A stretch of DNA of 31,835 bases from JAGWRA01 sp035534615 (GCA_035534615.1 DATLRO010000094.1:1-31835); one strand, 5' to 3'. Shown: positions 16,391 through 31,319, numbered from the stretch's first letter. The notes: generated by a model from the sequence alone, not told the origin. Translations and numbers: made by a program.

Positions 16391-17431
16391 TCAGTGCGTC
16401 CGCACGGCCCGCCGCCGCGGCCGGTGCACCGGCACCGTCCGCTCGGCCGGCACCACCAGCTCGACGGTGTAGATGCGGCGGTGGCGGCCGTCGAGATAAA
16501 TCCGCGTCAGGATCTCGGCGAGCAGCCCGAGCCCGATCAGCAGGATGCCGGACTGCAGCAGCACGGCGCTCAGCAGCAGCAGCGGACCGTGCGCGAAGAA
16601 CACCTGCTCGCCGAAGATCAGCTTGCGGACGATCAGGTACACGCCGCCGGCGGTGCCGGCCGCCAGGGCGCCGAACCCGAGCGGACCGAAGAAGTGCAGC
16701 GGCCGCGTGAGATAGCGCAGCAGGAAGCGGACGGTGATGAGATCGGCCATCACGCGCCACGTGCGGGACAGCCCGTAGTGCGACTTGTTGTCGCGGCGCT
16801 GGACGTTCGAGATCGGGACCTCGGCGATGCGGGCCCCCTGCCAGCTCGCGAGCGCCGGGATGAACCGGTGCAGGTCGCCGTACAGCGAGATCCGCTTGAT
16901 CACCGGCGCGCGGTACGCCTTGAACGTCGTGCCGAAGTCGTGCAGCTCGACGCCCGACAGCTTCGCCATGAGCCAGTTGGCGACCCGCGACGGCAGCCGC
17001 CGCGTCCAGAAGTTGTCGACCCGCCGGTCGCGCCAGCCGCTCGCCACGTCGTAGCCCTCGGCCAGCTTGTCGAGCAGCTTCGGCAGATCCTCCGGCGCGT
17101 GCTGCAGATCGCCGTCCATCGAGACGATCACGTCGCCCTTCGCGTGATCGAAGCCGGCGGCGAGCGCCGCGGTCTGGCCGTAGTTGCGGGCCAGCTTGAC
17201 GAGGCGCAGGTGCGGATCGGTCGCCGCGAGGCCGCTGACGGTGAAATACGTCTCGTCGCCGCTGCCATCGTCCACGAAGACGATCTCGTAGGTGCGGCCG
17301 ATCGCCGCCAGCACGAGGGTGAGCCGCCGATGCAGCTCGTCGATCGTCGACACCTCGTTGTACAGCGGGACGACGATGGAGAGCTGCGGCGGCTCGTGAG
17401 GATCGGACGCGTGATGCTGGGTCATATCCAT
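16391..17431 (-). CDS. GT2 polyprenyl-phosphate glycosyltransferase (GtrB/ArnC/FlmF2 type)
   Basis: Membrane-anchored family 2 glycosyltransferase, 346 aa. The GT-A domain (about 15-235) carries the start motif LSIVVPLYNE, DDGSGDE (54-60) and the metal-binding motif SMDGDLQH (Asp106, Asp108). Two C-terminal membrane segments (about 246-270 and 283-310) are typical of dolichyl/undecaprenyl-phosphate sugar synthases such as GtrB, ArnC and FlmF2. It should transfer a sugar from a nucleotide donor to undecaprenyl phosphate at the inner leaflet. The ATG at 17431 is 10 nt after the deacetylase stop; an ATG two codons later is an alternative. No strong ribosome site is seen, so it probably relies on coupling. 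The sugar is not evident from sequence; the neighbouring deacetylase suggests an N-acetylated one. Confidence 0.9.
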   Translation of the reverse strand: MDMTQHHASDPHEPPQLSIVVPLYNEVSTIDELHRRLTLVLAAIGRTYEIVFVDDGSGDETYFTVSGLAATDPHLRLVKLARNYGQTAALAAGFDHAKGDVIVSMDGDLQHAPEDLPKLLDKLAEGYDVASGWRDRRVDNFWTRRLPSRVANWLMAKLSGVELHDFGTTFKAYRAPVIKRISLYGDLHRFIPALASWQGARIAEVPISNVQRRDNKSHYGLSRTWRVMADLITVRFLLRYLTRPLHFFGPLGFGALAAGTAGGVYLIVRKLIFGEQVFFAHGPLLLLSAVLLQSGILLIGLGLLAEILTRIYLDGRHRRIYTVELVVPAERTVPVHRPRRRAVRTH

Positions 17432-17441
17432 CGGGACGGTC

Positions 17442-18311
17442 TCAGACGGCCGTGGCCAGGCCGTGGCGGACCAGCTGAATCCGCTCCGCCTGAACGAGAC
17501 GACGAATCGCCGGCGCGCGCAGGACGACCACCTCGTCCGCCCGCTCGCCGCGCAGGCGGGTCCGCACCGCGTCCAGTCCCGCGTCCGCATAGCCGGGATG
17601 GGCCATCAGCTCGCTGCGCCCGTCCGGCAGGCCGCGGATCAACGCCTCGATCGCCGACACCGACCAGAGCCCGGTGAGCGCCCGGCCGGCGAAGCGCGGG
17701 GCCGGCCGCAGGCCGTGCCGCGCCAGCAGCCGGTCCGCCCGCCGGGCCCACGGGGCCATCAGCAGGTTCTCGATCGCCTGCCGCCGCGCCGCGCCGCGCG
17801 CCCGGTGCCGCACGAGGAGCCGCCCGGCCGGCCGTTCGTACGGCACGCGGACGACCGGAATGCCGAAGCGGACGGCCAGCCGCGCGACCAGATCGAAGAC
17901 CGGAGGGCAGGCGTGCACGTGCTTGTGCGAATCGAGATGCGTCGGCACCAGCCCGCCGCTTCGCACGCGATCGATCTGCGCCGACAGCTCGCGTTCGACT
18001 TCGTCGAGGGCGAGCCGCCCGGTCAGACAGGCCGCCACGAAGCCGCCCCACCGGGGCCGGAACCGGCCGTCGATCGTCAGCGTCGGCAGCTGCGAGGCCG
18101 GCAGCACCGGCGTGCCGTCGACCAGGGTGAGATGGCAGCCGACCCCCAGGGTCGGCGTCCGGCGCGCCAGCGCAATCGCCTCGTCCGCGGCCGGCGCGCC
18201 CGCCATCAGGCTCACACTCGTCAGCACGCCGTCGCGGTGCGCGTCGATCATCCCCGCGTTGACGCCCGGCGTCAGGCCGAAATCATCGCCGTTGATGACC
18301 AGCTCCCGCAC
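17442..18311 (-). CDS. YdjC/ChbG/HpnK/NaxD-family carbohydrate deacetylase
   Basis: Metal-dependent N-deacetylase of the YdjC family, 289 aa. The N-terminal motif VINGDDFG places the metal-binding Asp at residue 10; His60 (GVGCHLTLVDG) and the THLDSHKHVH motif (His125 and His129) supply the remaining ligands. The GTG at 18311 (MRELVING) fits family N-termini. Upstream in-frame ATGs at 18380 and 18434 would cross into the divergent TPR gene and add Arg-rich sequence unlike the family. It is first in a three-gene operon with a polyprenyl-phosphate glycosyltransferase and a flippase-like protein. The family includes HpnK, ChbG and Francisella NaxD, which deacetylates undecaprenyl-phosphate-GalNAc. 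The gene neighbours favour a NaxD-like lipid-linked substrate. Confidence 0.87.
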   Translation of the reverse strand: MRELVINGDDFGLTPGVNAGMIDAHRDGVLTSVSLMAGAPAADEAIALARRTPTLGVGCHLTLVDGTPVLPASQLPTLTIDGRFRPRWGGFVAACLTGRLALDEVERELSAQIDRVRSGGLVPTHLDSHKHVHACPPVFDLVARLAVRFGIPVVRVPYERPAGRLLVRHRARGAARRQAIENLLMAPWARRADRLLARHGLRPAPRFAGRALTGLWSVSAIEALIRGLPDGRSELMAHPGYADAGLDAVRTRLRGERADEVVVLRAPAIRRLVQAERIQLVRHGLATAV

Positions 18312-18363
18312 GCTCCAGTCTCGCACACCCCGCGCCCGGCGGAAATGGAAAGCCGCCGGGCCG

Positions 18364-18372
18364 TGCGATAAT
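18364..18372 (+). promoter_or_regulatory. Extended -10 promoter of the TPR gene (leaderless)
   Basis: TG-C-GATAAT (extended -10, hexamer 18367-18372, five of six consensus bases) ends 6 nt before the ATG at 18379. Transcription would start at or next to the A of the start codon, so the mRNA would be leaderless, in keeping with the lack of a Shine-Dalgarno sequence. No good -35 is present, as expected for an extended -10. Confidence 0.55.
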
Positions 18373-18378
18373 CGCCCC

Positions 18379-19335
18379 ATGCGGGTGCGCCGGTTCCTGC
18401 CGTCCCGGCTGTTCGCGGCATTCGGAGGGTTCATGCTGGCGGTGTCGGCCGGCGGGCCGGCGCTCGCCTCCCCGCCGCAGGCCGGACGGCCCGACCCGGT
18501 GGCGCTGGCGACCGAGGGCCGGAACCTGAGCGTTCACGGGAAGCTGAACGAGGCGCTGGCCCGGTACCAGCAGGCGCTGGCGCTCGATCCGAAGCTGTTC
18601 GACGCCCACTACGGCGCCGGGCTGGTGCTGGACCTCCAGGGCCACTACACCCGGGCCCGGCAGGAACTGACGTCGGCGATCGCCCTGGCGCCGCCCGGCG
18701 CGCGCGACCTGGCGCTCGAGGCGATGGGGGTCTCCTACGCCTTCCAGGCCGACGCCGCCGGCGCGGCCGTGTACTACCGCCGCCTGTTCGATCGCCAGCT
18801 CGAGCGCGGCAACCTGGACGGAGCGGCCGGGACGGCCAACGCGCTGGGCCGCGTCTACCTGGAGTCGGGCGATCCCGCGCACGCCCGCGAATGGTATCGG
18901 CGCGGCTACGACACGGCCATGCGGCAGACGGGGCTGGACGCGCGTGCCGTCGCGCTCTGGAAGTTCCGCCTGGCGCACGCCGACGGCCGCATCGCGGTGC
19001 GGCGCGGCGACGTCGCCGCCGCGCGCCGGGCCGTGGCCACCGCGAAGGCGATCGTCGACAGTCCGATCGGCGCCGACCAGAAACCTGACTACGAGTATCT
19101 CGTCGGCTACGTCGACTTCTACGCCGGCGAGTACCCGGCGGCGATCGCGGCGCTCCGCCAGGCCAACCAGAAGGATGCGTTCATCCTCGGCCTGCTGGCG
19201 CAGGCCTTCGAGAAGACCGGCGACCTGGCCCGGGCGCGCGAGTACTACGCGAAGGTGCTCACGGTGAACGCCCACGACCTCCAGGACGCCTTCGCGCGCC
19301 CGCTGGCCGAGAAGCGCCTGGCCGCGTTGAAATGA
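18379..19335 (+). CDS. Secreted tetratricopeptide-repeat protein
   Basis: Exported TPR protein of 318 aa; exact role unknown. An N-terminal signal peptide (about 1-31, with FAAFGGFMLAVSAGGPALA) is followed by at least five TPR-like helical pairs: residues around 47-80 (GKLNEALARYQQALALDPK), 82-114, 122-160, 160-200 and 245-300 (GDLARAREYYAKVL). It probably resides in the periplasm as a scaffold for protein-protein contact. The start is set by the leaderless promoter and by the divergent deacetylase gene. The TGA stop lies inside the first bases of the repeat array at 19333. There is no enzymatic motif. Confidence 0.85.
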   Translation: MRVRRFLPSRLFAAFGGFMLAVSAGGPALASPPQAGRPDPVALATEGRNLSVHGKLNEALARYQQALALDPKLFDAHYGAGLVLDLQGHYTRARQELTSAIALAPPGARDLALEAMGVSYAFQADAAGAAVYYRRLFDRQLERGNLDGAAGTANALGRVYLESGDPAHAREWYRRGYDTAMRQTGLDARAVALWKFRLAHADGRIAVRRGDVAAARRAVATAKAIVDSPIGADQKPDYEYLVGYVDFYAGEYPAAIAALRQANQKDAFILGLLAQAFEKTGDLARAREYYAKVLTVNAHDLQDAFARPLAEKRLAALK

Positions 19336-19683
19336 GCCGGGGTGCGGGGCCGAGCCGGATGCAGGAAGGCTCCGGCGCCGAGCGCCGGCGGCCCGCACAG
19401 CGGGCCCGCGAACGGAAGGCGTGCGCGCGCGCGAGCGGCGTGGGGCGACGGGGCCCCACGAGCGAGCGCGCCTCGCGGGGTGCCGGGGGCCCCGCGATCA
19501 AAAGAAGCCCCGCCCGAGGCGAGCGAGCGCAGTGAGCCGGGGGGTGGGGCGGAGCCGGAGGAAAGAAGCCTCCGGCGCCGAGCGCCGGCGGCCCGCACAG
19601 CGGGCCCGCGAACGGAGCGGAGCGAGCCGCGTCAGGCGAGCGAGCGCAGTGAGCCGGGGTGTGGGGCGGAGCCCCACGTAAGA
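19333..19683. repeat. Hairpin-rich intergenic repeat array between convergent genes
   Basis: This array fills the whole gap between the TPR gene and the outer-membrane protein gene. A 47-bp block is repeated exactly at 19370-19416 and 19570-19616 (200 bp apart). Each copy contains two hairpins, CCGGCGC-CGA-GCGCCGG and GCCCGC-ACA-GCGGGC. A second motif, 26 bp exact, occurs at 19517-19542 and 19634-19659, and its continuation makes the hairpin GTGGGGC-GGA-GCCCCAC (19661-19677). Further hairpins lie at 19440-19459 and 19474-19496. The motif TGAGCCGGGG occurs three times (19333, 19533, 19650), the first supplying the TPR stop codon. It looks like a REP/BIME-type extragenic palindromic cluster that may also end transcription from both sides. 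No gene was seen inside. Confidence 0.85.
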
Positions 19684-20370
19684 TCAGAAAATCCCGTACA
19701 CGATTCCGACCGACAGCACGGCCATGTCGGCGTTCCAGCGCATGGTCTGCGCCCCGGCGCCCGTCGTCAGAGTGATGTCGGGCCGCGTCAGGAGGTAACC
19801 GGCCGAGAAGTTCAGGCCGACCCGGGGCGCGATGTCGTACCAGATGCTGACCTGGGGCTTGGCCACGAAGCTGTTGTGCGCGTGGCCGCTCACCCACGTG
19901 CCGAGCTTCTCCAGGTACGCCTGGCGGAACTGGCCGCCGACCGAGAGGTGGTTGAACGCATAGCCCACCATGCCGCTGACCTCGATGGACACGTGCCCCC
20001 GGCGCCGGGTGTAGCCGTACCCGACCATGACCGGCCGCACGTGGAGCGAGCCGAGCGCCGTCGGCTGCCCCGCCACGCGCGTCTTCAATCCCGTGTCGAA
20101 CCAGTTGAACCCGACCGACGGCCCCCAGCCGGTGGACGAGGTGCCGAAGCGCCAGGCCAGGCCCCAGCCGACGTTGTTCGTGTGATCCGCCGCGGCCGCC
20201 TCGAACTGCGTCACGCCGATGCCCAGGTTGAGCCAGGTGCCGCTCGACTGCGCGAGGACCGGCCGGACGGTTCCGAACAGGATGAGCGCGCAGACGACCG
20301 CGGCGGCGGCGCCCCGGAAGTGCCGGACGGGCGTGGGGCGGGCGGAGACGGGTGAGCGGGACGGGGGCAC
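19684..20370 (-). CDS. Outer-membrane beta-barrel protein of unknown function
   Basis: Predicted exported barrel protein, 228 aa from a GTG at 20370. The GTG has a GAGAGG ribosome site 4-5 nt upstream; in-frame ATG 20433 and TTG 20460 lack one and would place the signal peptide far from the N-terminus. A signal peptide (hydrophobic AAAAVVCALILFGTV, cleavage after PVLAQ near residue 41) is followed by alternating amphipathic strands rich in Gly and aromatics (GWGLAWRFG, VSIEVSGMVGYAFN, VGLNFSAGYLL), ending in IVYGIF with a terminal Phe. This pattern fits a small eight- or ten-stranded barrel. No specific family was recognised. The long signal peptide with an Arg/Pro-rich start is unusual. Confidence 0.75.
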   Translation of the reverse strand: MPPSRSPVSARPTPVRHFRGAAAAVVCALILFGTVRPVLAQSSGTWLNLGIGVTQFEAAAADHTNNVGWGLAWRFGTSSTGWGPSVGFNWFDTGLKTRVAGQPTALGSLHVRPVMVGYGYTRRRGHVSIEVSGMVGYAFNHLSVGGQFRQAYLEKLGTWVSGHAHNSFVAKPQVSIWYDIAPRVGLNFSAGYLLTRPDITLTTGAGAQTMRWNADMAVLSVGIVYGIF

Positions 20371-20391
20371 GGCACCTCTCTTCGCAGGCGG

Positions 20392-20414
20392 CGCCGGCCT
20401 CGCGGAGGCCGGCG
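20392..20414. terminator. 10-bp GC hairpin downstream of the ATPase gene
   Basis: Arms CGCCGGCCTC and GAGGCCGGCG pair perfectly around a GCG loop. The hairpin is 60 nt past the ATPase stop on the minus strand and 22 nt before the barrel-protein GTG. It has no following T-run. It could stop or attenuate transcription between these two minus-strand genes, or form a 5'-leader structure of the second. Confidence 0.45.
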
Positions 20415-20473
20415 ACCGGGCGCATCCGTTCATCGTGAAGCCGGCGCGCGGATTACGCAAGGACCGGCGCCGG

Positions 20474-21607
20474 TCAGTGTGTCCGGCGGGCGACCCACTC
20501 GCGCATCAGGGAATCGACGACGAGGTGGCGGGGGCCTTCGCGCGTGATGATCTCCTCGCGCATCAGCGCGACCAGGGCCGACTGCACCGTCGACGCGCCG
20601 CCGAGCCGGTAGCGGATCCGGGTGTCGGCCGACAGCAGCTCCTGGCCGTCCTCGAAGACGACGGCACGCAGCGCGGCCCGCTGCACCAGCGTCAAACGCT
20701 GCCAGACGCCCTCGAAGAAGACCTGCTGCTCGCTCAGCAGCCGGCGCAGCGCGGCGTGCAGGTCGTCCAGGCCGACCTTCTTCCTCCGCGCGGCCCGGGC
20801 GTCGTCCCAGACCTCGTGGGCGAGGCGCTGCACGTCGTAGGGCAGGTTGCCGGCGAGCTCGACGATGGCGGCGCCCAGGCCGGGCTCGGGGCGGATGCCG
20901 GAGCGGGCGAACCGCGTCTCGAGAAACGCCGCGAACAGGTCGGCCGGGATCCGGTCGAGCCGCATGACCGGTCCCGCCTTGTAGAACGGCCGCCTGGGGC
21001 CGAGCATCCGCTCCATCAGGCTCGGCTCGGAGCCGGCGAAGACGTAGCCGACCTGCCGCTGGTGCTGCACGGCGGCGCGCAGCGCGTGCTCGACGGACCC
21101 GCCGTCGAACCCGGCGATCGCCTGGAACTCGTCGAGCGCCACGACGACCGGGCGCCGGCGGCGCGCGGCGAGCCGGTCGGGCAGGGCGAAGACCTCGGCG
21201 GCGAGCCGGGCGGTTTCGCGGGCGCCCCGGACGGCGGGAAAGGTGACGACCGGGGCGTCCGTCCCGATCCCGGGCCGGACGTCGACCCGGGCGGCGCCGA
21301 TCGCCTCGCGCAGCCAGGCCGGGCCGCGGGCCGGCTCGGCGCAGGCGGCGACGGCGCGCGCGTAGCCTTCGAGGAACGCGACGTACGAGCTGTAGCTGGC
21401 GACGGTCACCGACAGCGTGACGGCGCCCCGGCGGGCCATCGCGGCGAGCGCCCGTTCGATGAGCGACGACTTGCCGTAGCGGCGCGGCGAGATCAGGAAG
21501 ACCTTCTGGCCGGCCGCCAGGTCGGCGGTGAGCCGCTCGAGCGCCTCTTCGCGGTCGACGAACGCGTCGGCCGGCACGACCTCGCCGTAGACGAACGGGT
21601 TCCGCAT
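20474..21607 (-). CDS. Archaeal-type AAA+ ATPase (ATPase_2, PF01637-like)
   Basis: P-loop ATPase of 377 aa in the group called archaeal ATPase/ATPase_2, relatives of ORC/STAND proteins. The N-terminal FVDREEALERL box precedes a variant Walker A, SPRRYGKSS (40-48). Walker B is VVVALDEFQ (154-162, Asp159-Glu160), and FAGSEPSLMERM gives the sensor-1 region. The helical lid includes GNLPYDVQRLAHEVW, and a C-terminal winged-helix region follows (about 300-375, STVQSALVALMREEIITRE). These proteins occur as orphans in many bacteria; proposed roles range from DNA binding to signalling, none secure. The ATG at 21607 lies 64 nt downstream of an exact TATAAT in a dyad. It is divergent from gltBD with no evident functional link. 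Confidence 0.85.
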   Translation of the reverse strand: MRNPFVYGEVVPADAFVDREEALERLTADLAAGQKVFLISPRRYGKSSLIERALAAMARRGAVTLSVTVASYSSYVAFLEGYARAVAACAEPARGPAWLREAIGAARVDVRPGIGTDAPVVTFPAVRGARETARLAAEVFALPDRLAARRRRPVVVALDEFQAIAGFDGGSVEHALRAAVQHQRQVGYVFAGSEPSLMERMLGPRRPFYKAGPVMRLDRIPADLFAAFLETRFARSGIRPEPGLGAAIVELAGNLPYDVQRLAHEVWDDARAARRKKVGLDDLHAALRRLLSEQQVFFEGVWQRLTLVQRAALRAVVFEDGQELLSADTRIRYRLGGASTVQSALVALMREEIITREGPRHLVVDSLMREWVARRTH

Positions 21608-21639
21608 GGGCAGATCCGGCGGCCGGGCGGGCCGCCCGG

Positions 21640-21686
21640 CGCGTTACGCGAAACTGAGTAGTTATTACGGATTATACCGTAACGCG
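21640..21686 (-). promoter_or_regulatory. ATPase promoter region with nested inverted repeats
   Basis: On the minus strand an exact TATAAT (21676-21671) is framed by TTACGG and CCGTAA (21665-21670 and 21677-21682). A wider pair, CGCGTTACG (21640-21648) and CGTAACGCG (21678-21686), surrounds the presumed transcription start. No -35 consensus is visible. A repressor or activator acting on the dyad would control the ATPase gene directly. Confidence 0.55.
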
Positions 21687-21722
21687 TCGGCCCCCGGGGG
21701 CGGCGGCCGGGCGTCATCGAAC

Positions 21723-21745
21723 CGCCGCATCGGACCGATGCGGCG
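21723..21745. promoter_or_regulatory. Perfect 23-bp palindrome upstream of gltB
   Basis: CGCCGCATCGG-A-CCGATGCGGCG has 11-bp arms about a single central base. The nine-base core CCGCATCGG recurs as a direct repeat at 21812-21820. Between them lies an AT-rich patch (21760-21810), conspicuous in this GC-rich region, where the gltB promoter probably sits, although no convincing -35/-10 pair could be fixed. Palindrome plus third half-site suggests a regulator-binding region for gltBD and possibly for the divergent ATPase gene. Confidence 0.6.
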
Positions 21746-21937
21746 CCGGCATGCCTGGTCAATCTCTTCTGGATATGTATTCGATAGGGAAATTGTATTT
21801 TACTTATGAGCCCGCATCGGCGATAACCAGAGCCTCCGATATCCGCTCGACCCCGGGGCGCGGTGGCGCCTGATGGCGGCGTCCGCGATGGCCGTGCTGT
21901 CGTCCGCCGGGCGGGCGGACGGATGAGGACTGCCGCC

Positions 21938-28004
<6,067 letters not shown>

Positions 28005-28020
28005 GCCGTCCCCACGCCAC

Positions 28021-29595
<1,575 letters not shown>

Positions 29596-29647
29596 GTCGA
29601 AAATAAACTCCTACAAAAATGTCTGTCTCAGATCGGTGCCGAACACG

Positions 29648-29676
29648 ATTGTCGCTGCTTTACGCGCTGCCGTCAA
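29648..29676 (-). promoter_or_regulatory. Predicted sigma-70 promoter of the NifA-like gene
   Basis: Minus strand TTGACG (29676-29671, five of six) with a 17-bp spacer and GACAAT (29653-29648, four of six). Transcription would start near 29641, giving a leader of about 46 nt. No GG-N10-GC sigma-54 signature was noticed here. Confidence 0.5.
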
Positions 29677-29798
29677 CGGCAATCGCGCACGACGGGACAC
29701 GCGCGGAAGCCGCGCGGCGCAGGCGGTTGGGCGCTCGCAGGGTTGAAAAGGGAACGGGTCGGAGGAGGGCGGAACGGGATCGCGCGGGGAATGATCCG

Positions 29799-29815
29799 GC
29801 CGGCGGAGCGCCGGC
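29799..29815. terminator. Small hairpin after the DUF4097 gene
   Basis: GCCGGCG-GAG-CGCCGGC pairs perfectly (7 bp) and sits 16 nt past the end of the DUF4097 gene on the minus strand. No T-run follows. It is a plausible transcript end before the promoter of the NifA-like gene. Confidence 0.4.
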
Positions 29816-29831
29816 GGATCGCCCCGTCCGG

Positions 29832-30611
29832 CTACCGGCTGATGTGAACGCTGCCGCTGAACGTGCGCAGCGTGAAATCGGTCGCCGCGCCGGACGCGGC
29901 CGACCCGCCCCCGAGCTCGGCGCTGGTCTCCCCGTGGCGCTGGCTGTCGAACCGCATCGGGACGTCGCTTCGGATGTCGCCGCTGAACGTCCGGAACTGC
30001 ACGTGCGCCTTCAGGGTCGCGGGGACCTGCAGATGGATGTCACCGCTGAACGTCCGCGCCTCCAGCGACTCACCCGGCGTCCAGCGCGCCGACCGGACCA
30101 CGATGTCGCCGGAGAACGTCCCGGCGTGCACGGGGCCGGACACGTCCTGCACCGTCAGCGGCGACGAGAAGCCCTTGAGCTCGAGCCGGCCGTCGACCCC
30201 CGAGATCGTCACCGGGCTGCTGAACACGTGGACGCGCAGATCGGTCTTCGCCGGCACCTCGATGTCGAAGTCCGTCCGGACCACGTTGTCGTGGCCCCAG
30301 TGGAACCAGGAGGATTCCGTCTTCTTGTCGGCTTCGATCGTGATGTCGCCGGGCGACGTCGTAATGACGAGCTTGATACGGTCGAGCTGGTCGCGGCTGC
30401 CGTGGCGCACCGCGTGCACGACGACCTGCGGCCGGTCGGTGGCCGTGATCGTGACGCGGCCGGAGAAGTTCTTCAGCGTCAGCGAGCCGCCCGGCTGGAA
30501 CGGGATCGTGCGATCGACCCGTTCGGTGTCGGCGGAAGCCGCCCGCAGGCCCGGCGGAGCCACGAGGAGCAGGGCCACCAGGGCGAAAGTCAGGCGGATC
30601 GGGAGCTTCAT
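29832..30611 (-). CDS. Exported DUF4097 beta-strand repeat protein
   Basis: Secreted or periplasmic protein of 259 aa with the DUF4097 (putative adhesin, right-handed beta-helix-like) fold; function unknown. A signal peptide (about 1-25, LTFALVALLLVAPPGLRA) is followed by repeated short strands, six of them marked by FSG or FSS: NFSGRVTI, GFSSPLTV, TFSGDIVV, TFSGDIHL, TFSGDIRS and TFSGSVHI. The ATG at 30611 has a strong AAGGAGG site 7 nt upstream, preferred to an upstream in-frame start at 30755. DUF4097 genes often lie beside sigma/anti-sigma or PspC-type stress genes. None is present here, so it is an orphan. Confidence 0.9.
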   Translation of the reverse strand: MKLPIRLTFALVALLLVAPPGLRAASADTERVDRTIPFQPGGSLTLKNFSGRVTITATDRPQVVVHAVRHGSRDQLDRIKLVITTSPGDITIEADKKTESSWFHWGHDNVVRTDFDIEVPAKTDLRVHVFSSPVTISGVDGRLELKGFSSPLTVQDVSGPVHAGTFSGDIVVRSARWTPGESLEARTFSGDIHLQVPATLKAHVQFRTFSGDIRSDVPMRFDSQRHGETSAELGGGSAASGAATDFTLRTFSGSVHISR

Positions 30612-30770
30612 GAGGGCGCCTCCTTGCGTACATTCCCTGTAGACGAGAGCGGGCGGGCGAAAGTTGCCAGACGATTCGCGCAAGGCTCCGGCTTCCCGCT
30701 GACGCTGGAGAGCTAGGCGACCGGACTGGCCGACCACCTTCGTACACGGCGCCATATCGGGGGGAGCGGG

Positions 30771-31154
30771 ATCTACGAGCTGGCGAACGGGCTAGTGAAG
30801 CTGTCGCAGTATCAGTTCCCGTACAAGACCAATGCGACGACGCGCGCCTATTTCGCGGCAATTGCGCAGAAGGCCAGCGGCGCGCAACGCGAAGACCTCG
30901 TGGCGCTGTCATGCGAGCCGCTGGACGCGGCGCCGGCGGTCCGCGTGGCGAAGGATCCGGCGATGAACGCGATCCTGCACACCACTTGTGTCGCCACCAT
31001 GCTGAAAGCCGGCGTCCAGGAAACTGCGTTGCCGACCCGCGCCGACGCCACCATCCAGTGCCGCGTGTGGCCCGGCGACAGCGTCGAGCAGATCCGCACG
31101 GAGCTCCAGAACGTGGTGGACGATCCGACGATCAGGACCACGCTGGCCGAGCCG
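30771..31154 (+). pseudogene. Remnant of an M20/M25/M40 family peptidase
   Basis: One frame encodes about 128 residues that read like the middle of an M20-type metallopeptidase (dimerisation and following catalytic region): YELANGLVKLSQYQFPYKTN, TTRAYFA, then ILHTTCVATMLKAGVQE, IQCRVWPGDS and DDPTIRTT. The metal-binding N-terminus is absent. An in-frame TAG lies upstream at 30714, no start codon with a ribosome site exists, and similarity stops abruptly at 31154 although the frame stays open beyond it. The remnant therefore appears truncated at both ends. It lies next to a restriction-modification gene, consistent with disruption when that cluster was gained. The family call rests on motif recognition only. 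Confidence 0.7.
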
Positions 31155-31319
31155 TGGTGCAGGGGCCGGAAACCGTGTCAGCTTCATCGGCTTGTCGGGC
31201 GCCCGCTCGCTGGTGACTCGATCCGCCTGAGCGCGAGAACGACGGCCGGGTGCGCGTGGCGCCCGCATGCCGGTCATCTCCTTCGTTCGGGCAGTGGCGC
31301 GCCGCGCCATGCCCGCAGT
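31155..31319. other. Spacer between peptidase remnant and hsdM
   Basis: No supportable gene, repeat or RNA is visible. The 3' side of hsdM would normally continue into hsdS, but no specificity-subunit sequence follows on the minus strand. This stretch probably holds the junction between the original chromosome and the restriction-modification cluster. Confidence 0.4.

Noticed and set aside
17442..18311. HpnK, hopanoid biosynthesis
   Set aside because: The YdjC family fits, but no squalene-hopene cyclase or other hpn gene is in the window, and the glycosyltransferase is of the polyprenyl-phosphate type with two C-terminal helices, unlike HpnI.
20371..20460. N-terminal extension of the barrel protein to ATG 20433 or TTG 20460
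   Set aside because: Neither has a ribosome site; the extension is Pro/Arg/Ala-rich and would put the signal-peptide core about 70 residues in. The GTG at 20370 has a good GAGAGG site.
21840..21937. Sigma-54 promoter upstream of gltB
   Set aside because: Several GG...GC pairs were checked by eye, the closest having a 9-base gap (21921-21933) instead of 10 and no wider consensus. Not supportable.
30848..31310. Minus-strand open frames over the peptidase remnant as a candidate hsdS
   Set aside because: The translations have no target-recognition or conserved-repeat features of HsdS, and the plus strand shows clear peptidase motifs in another frame.
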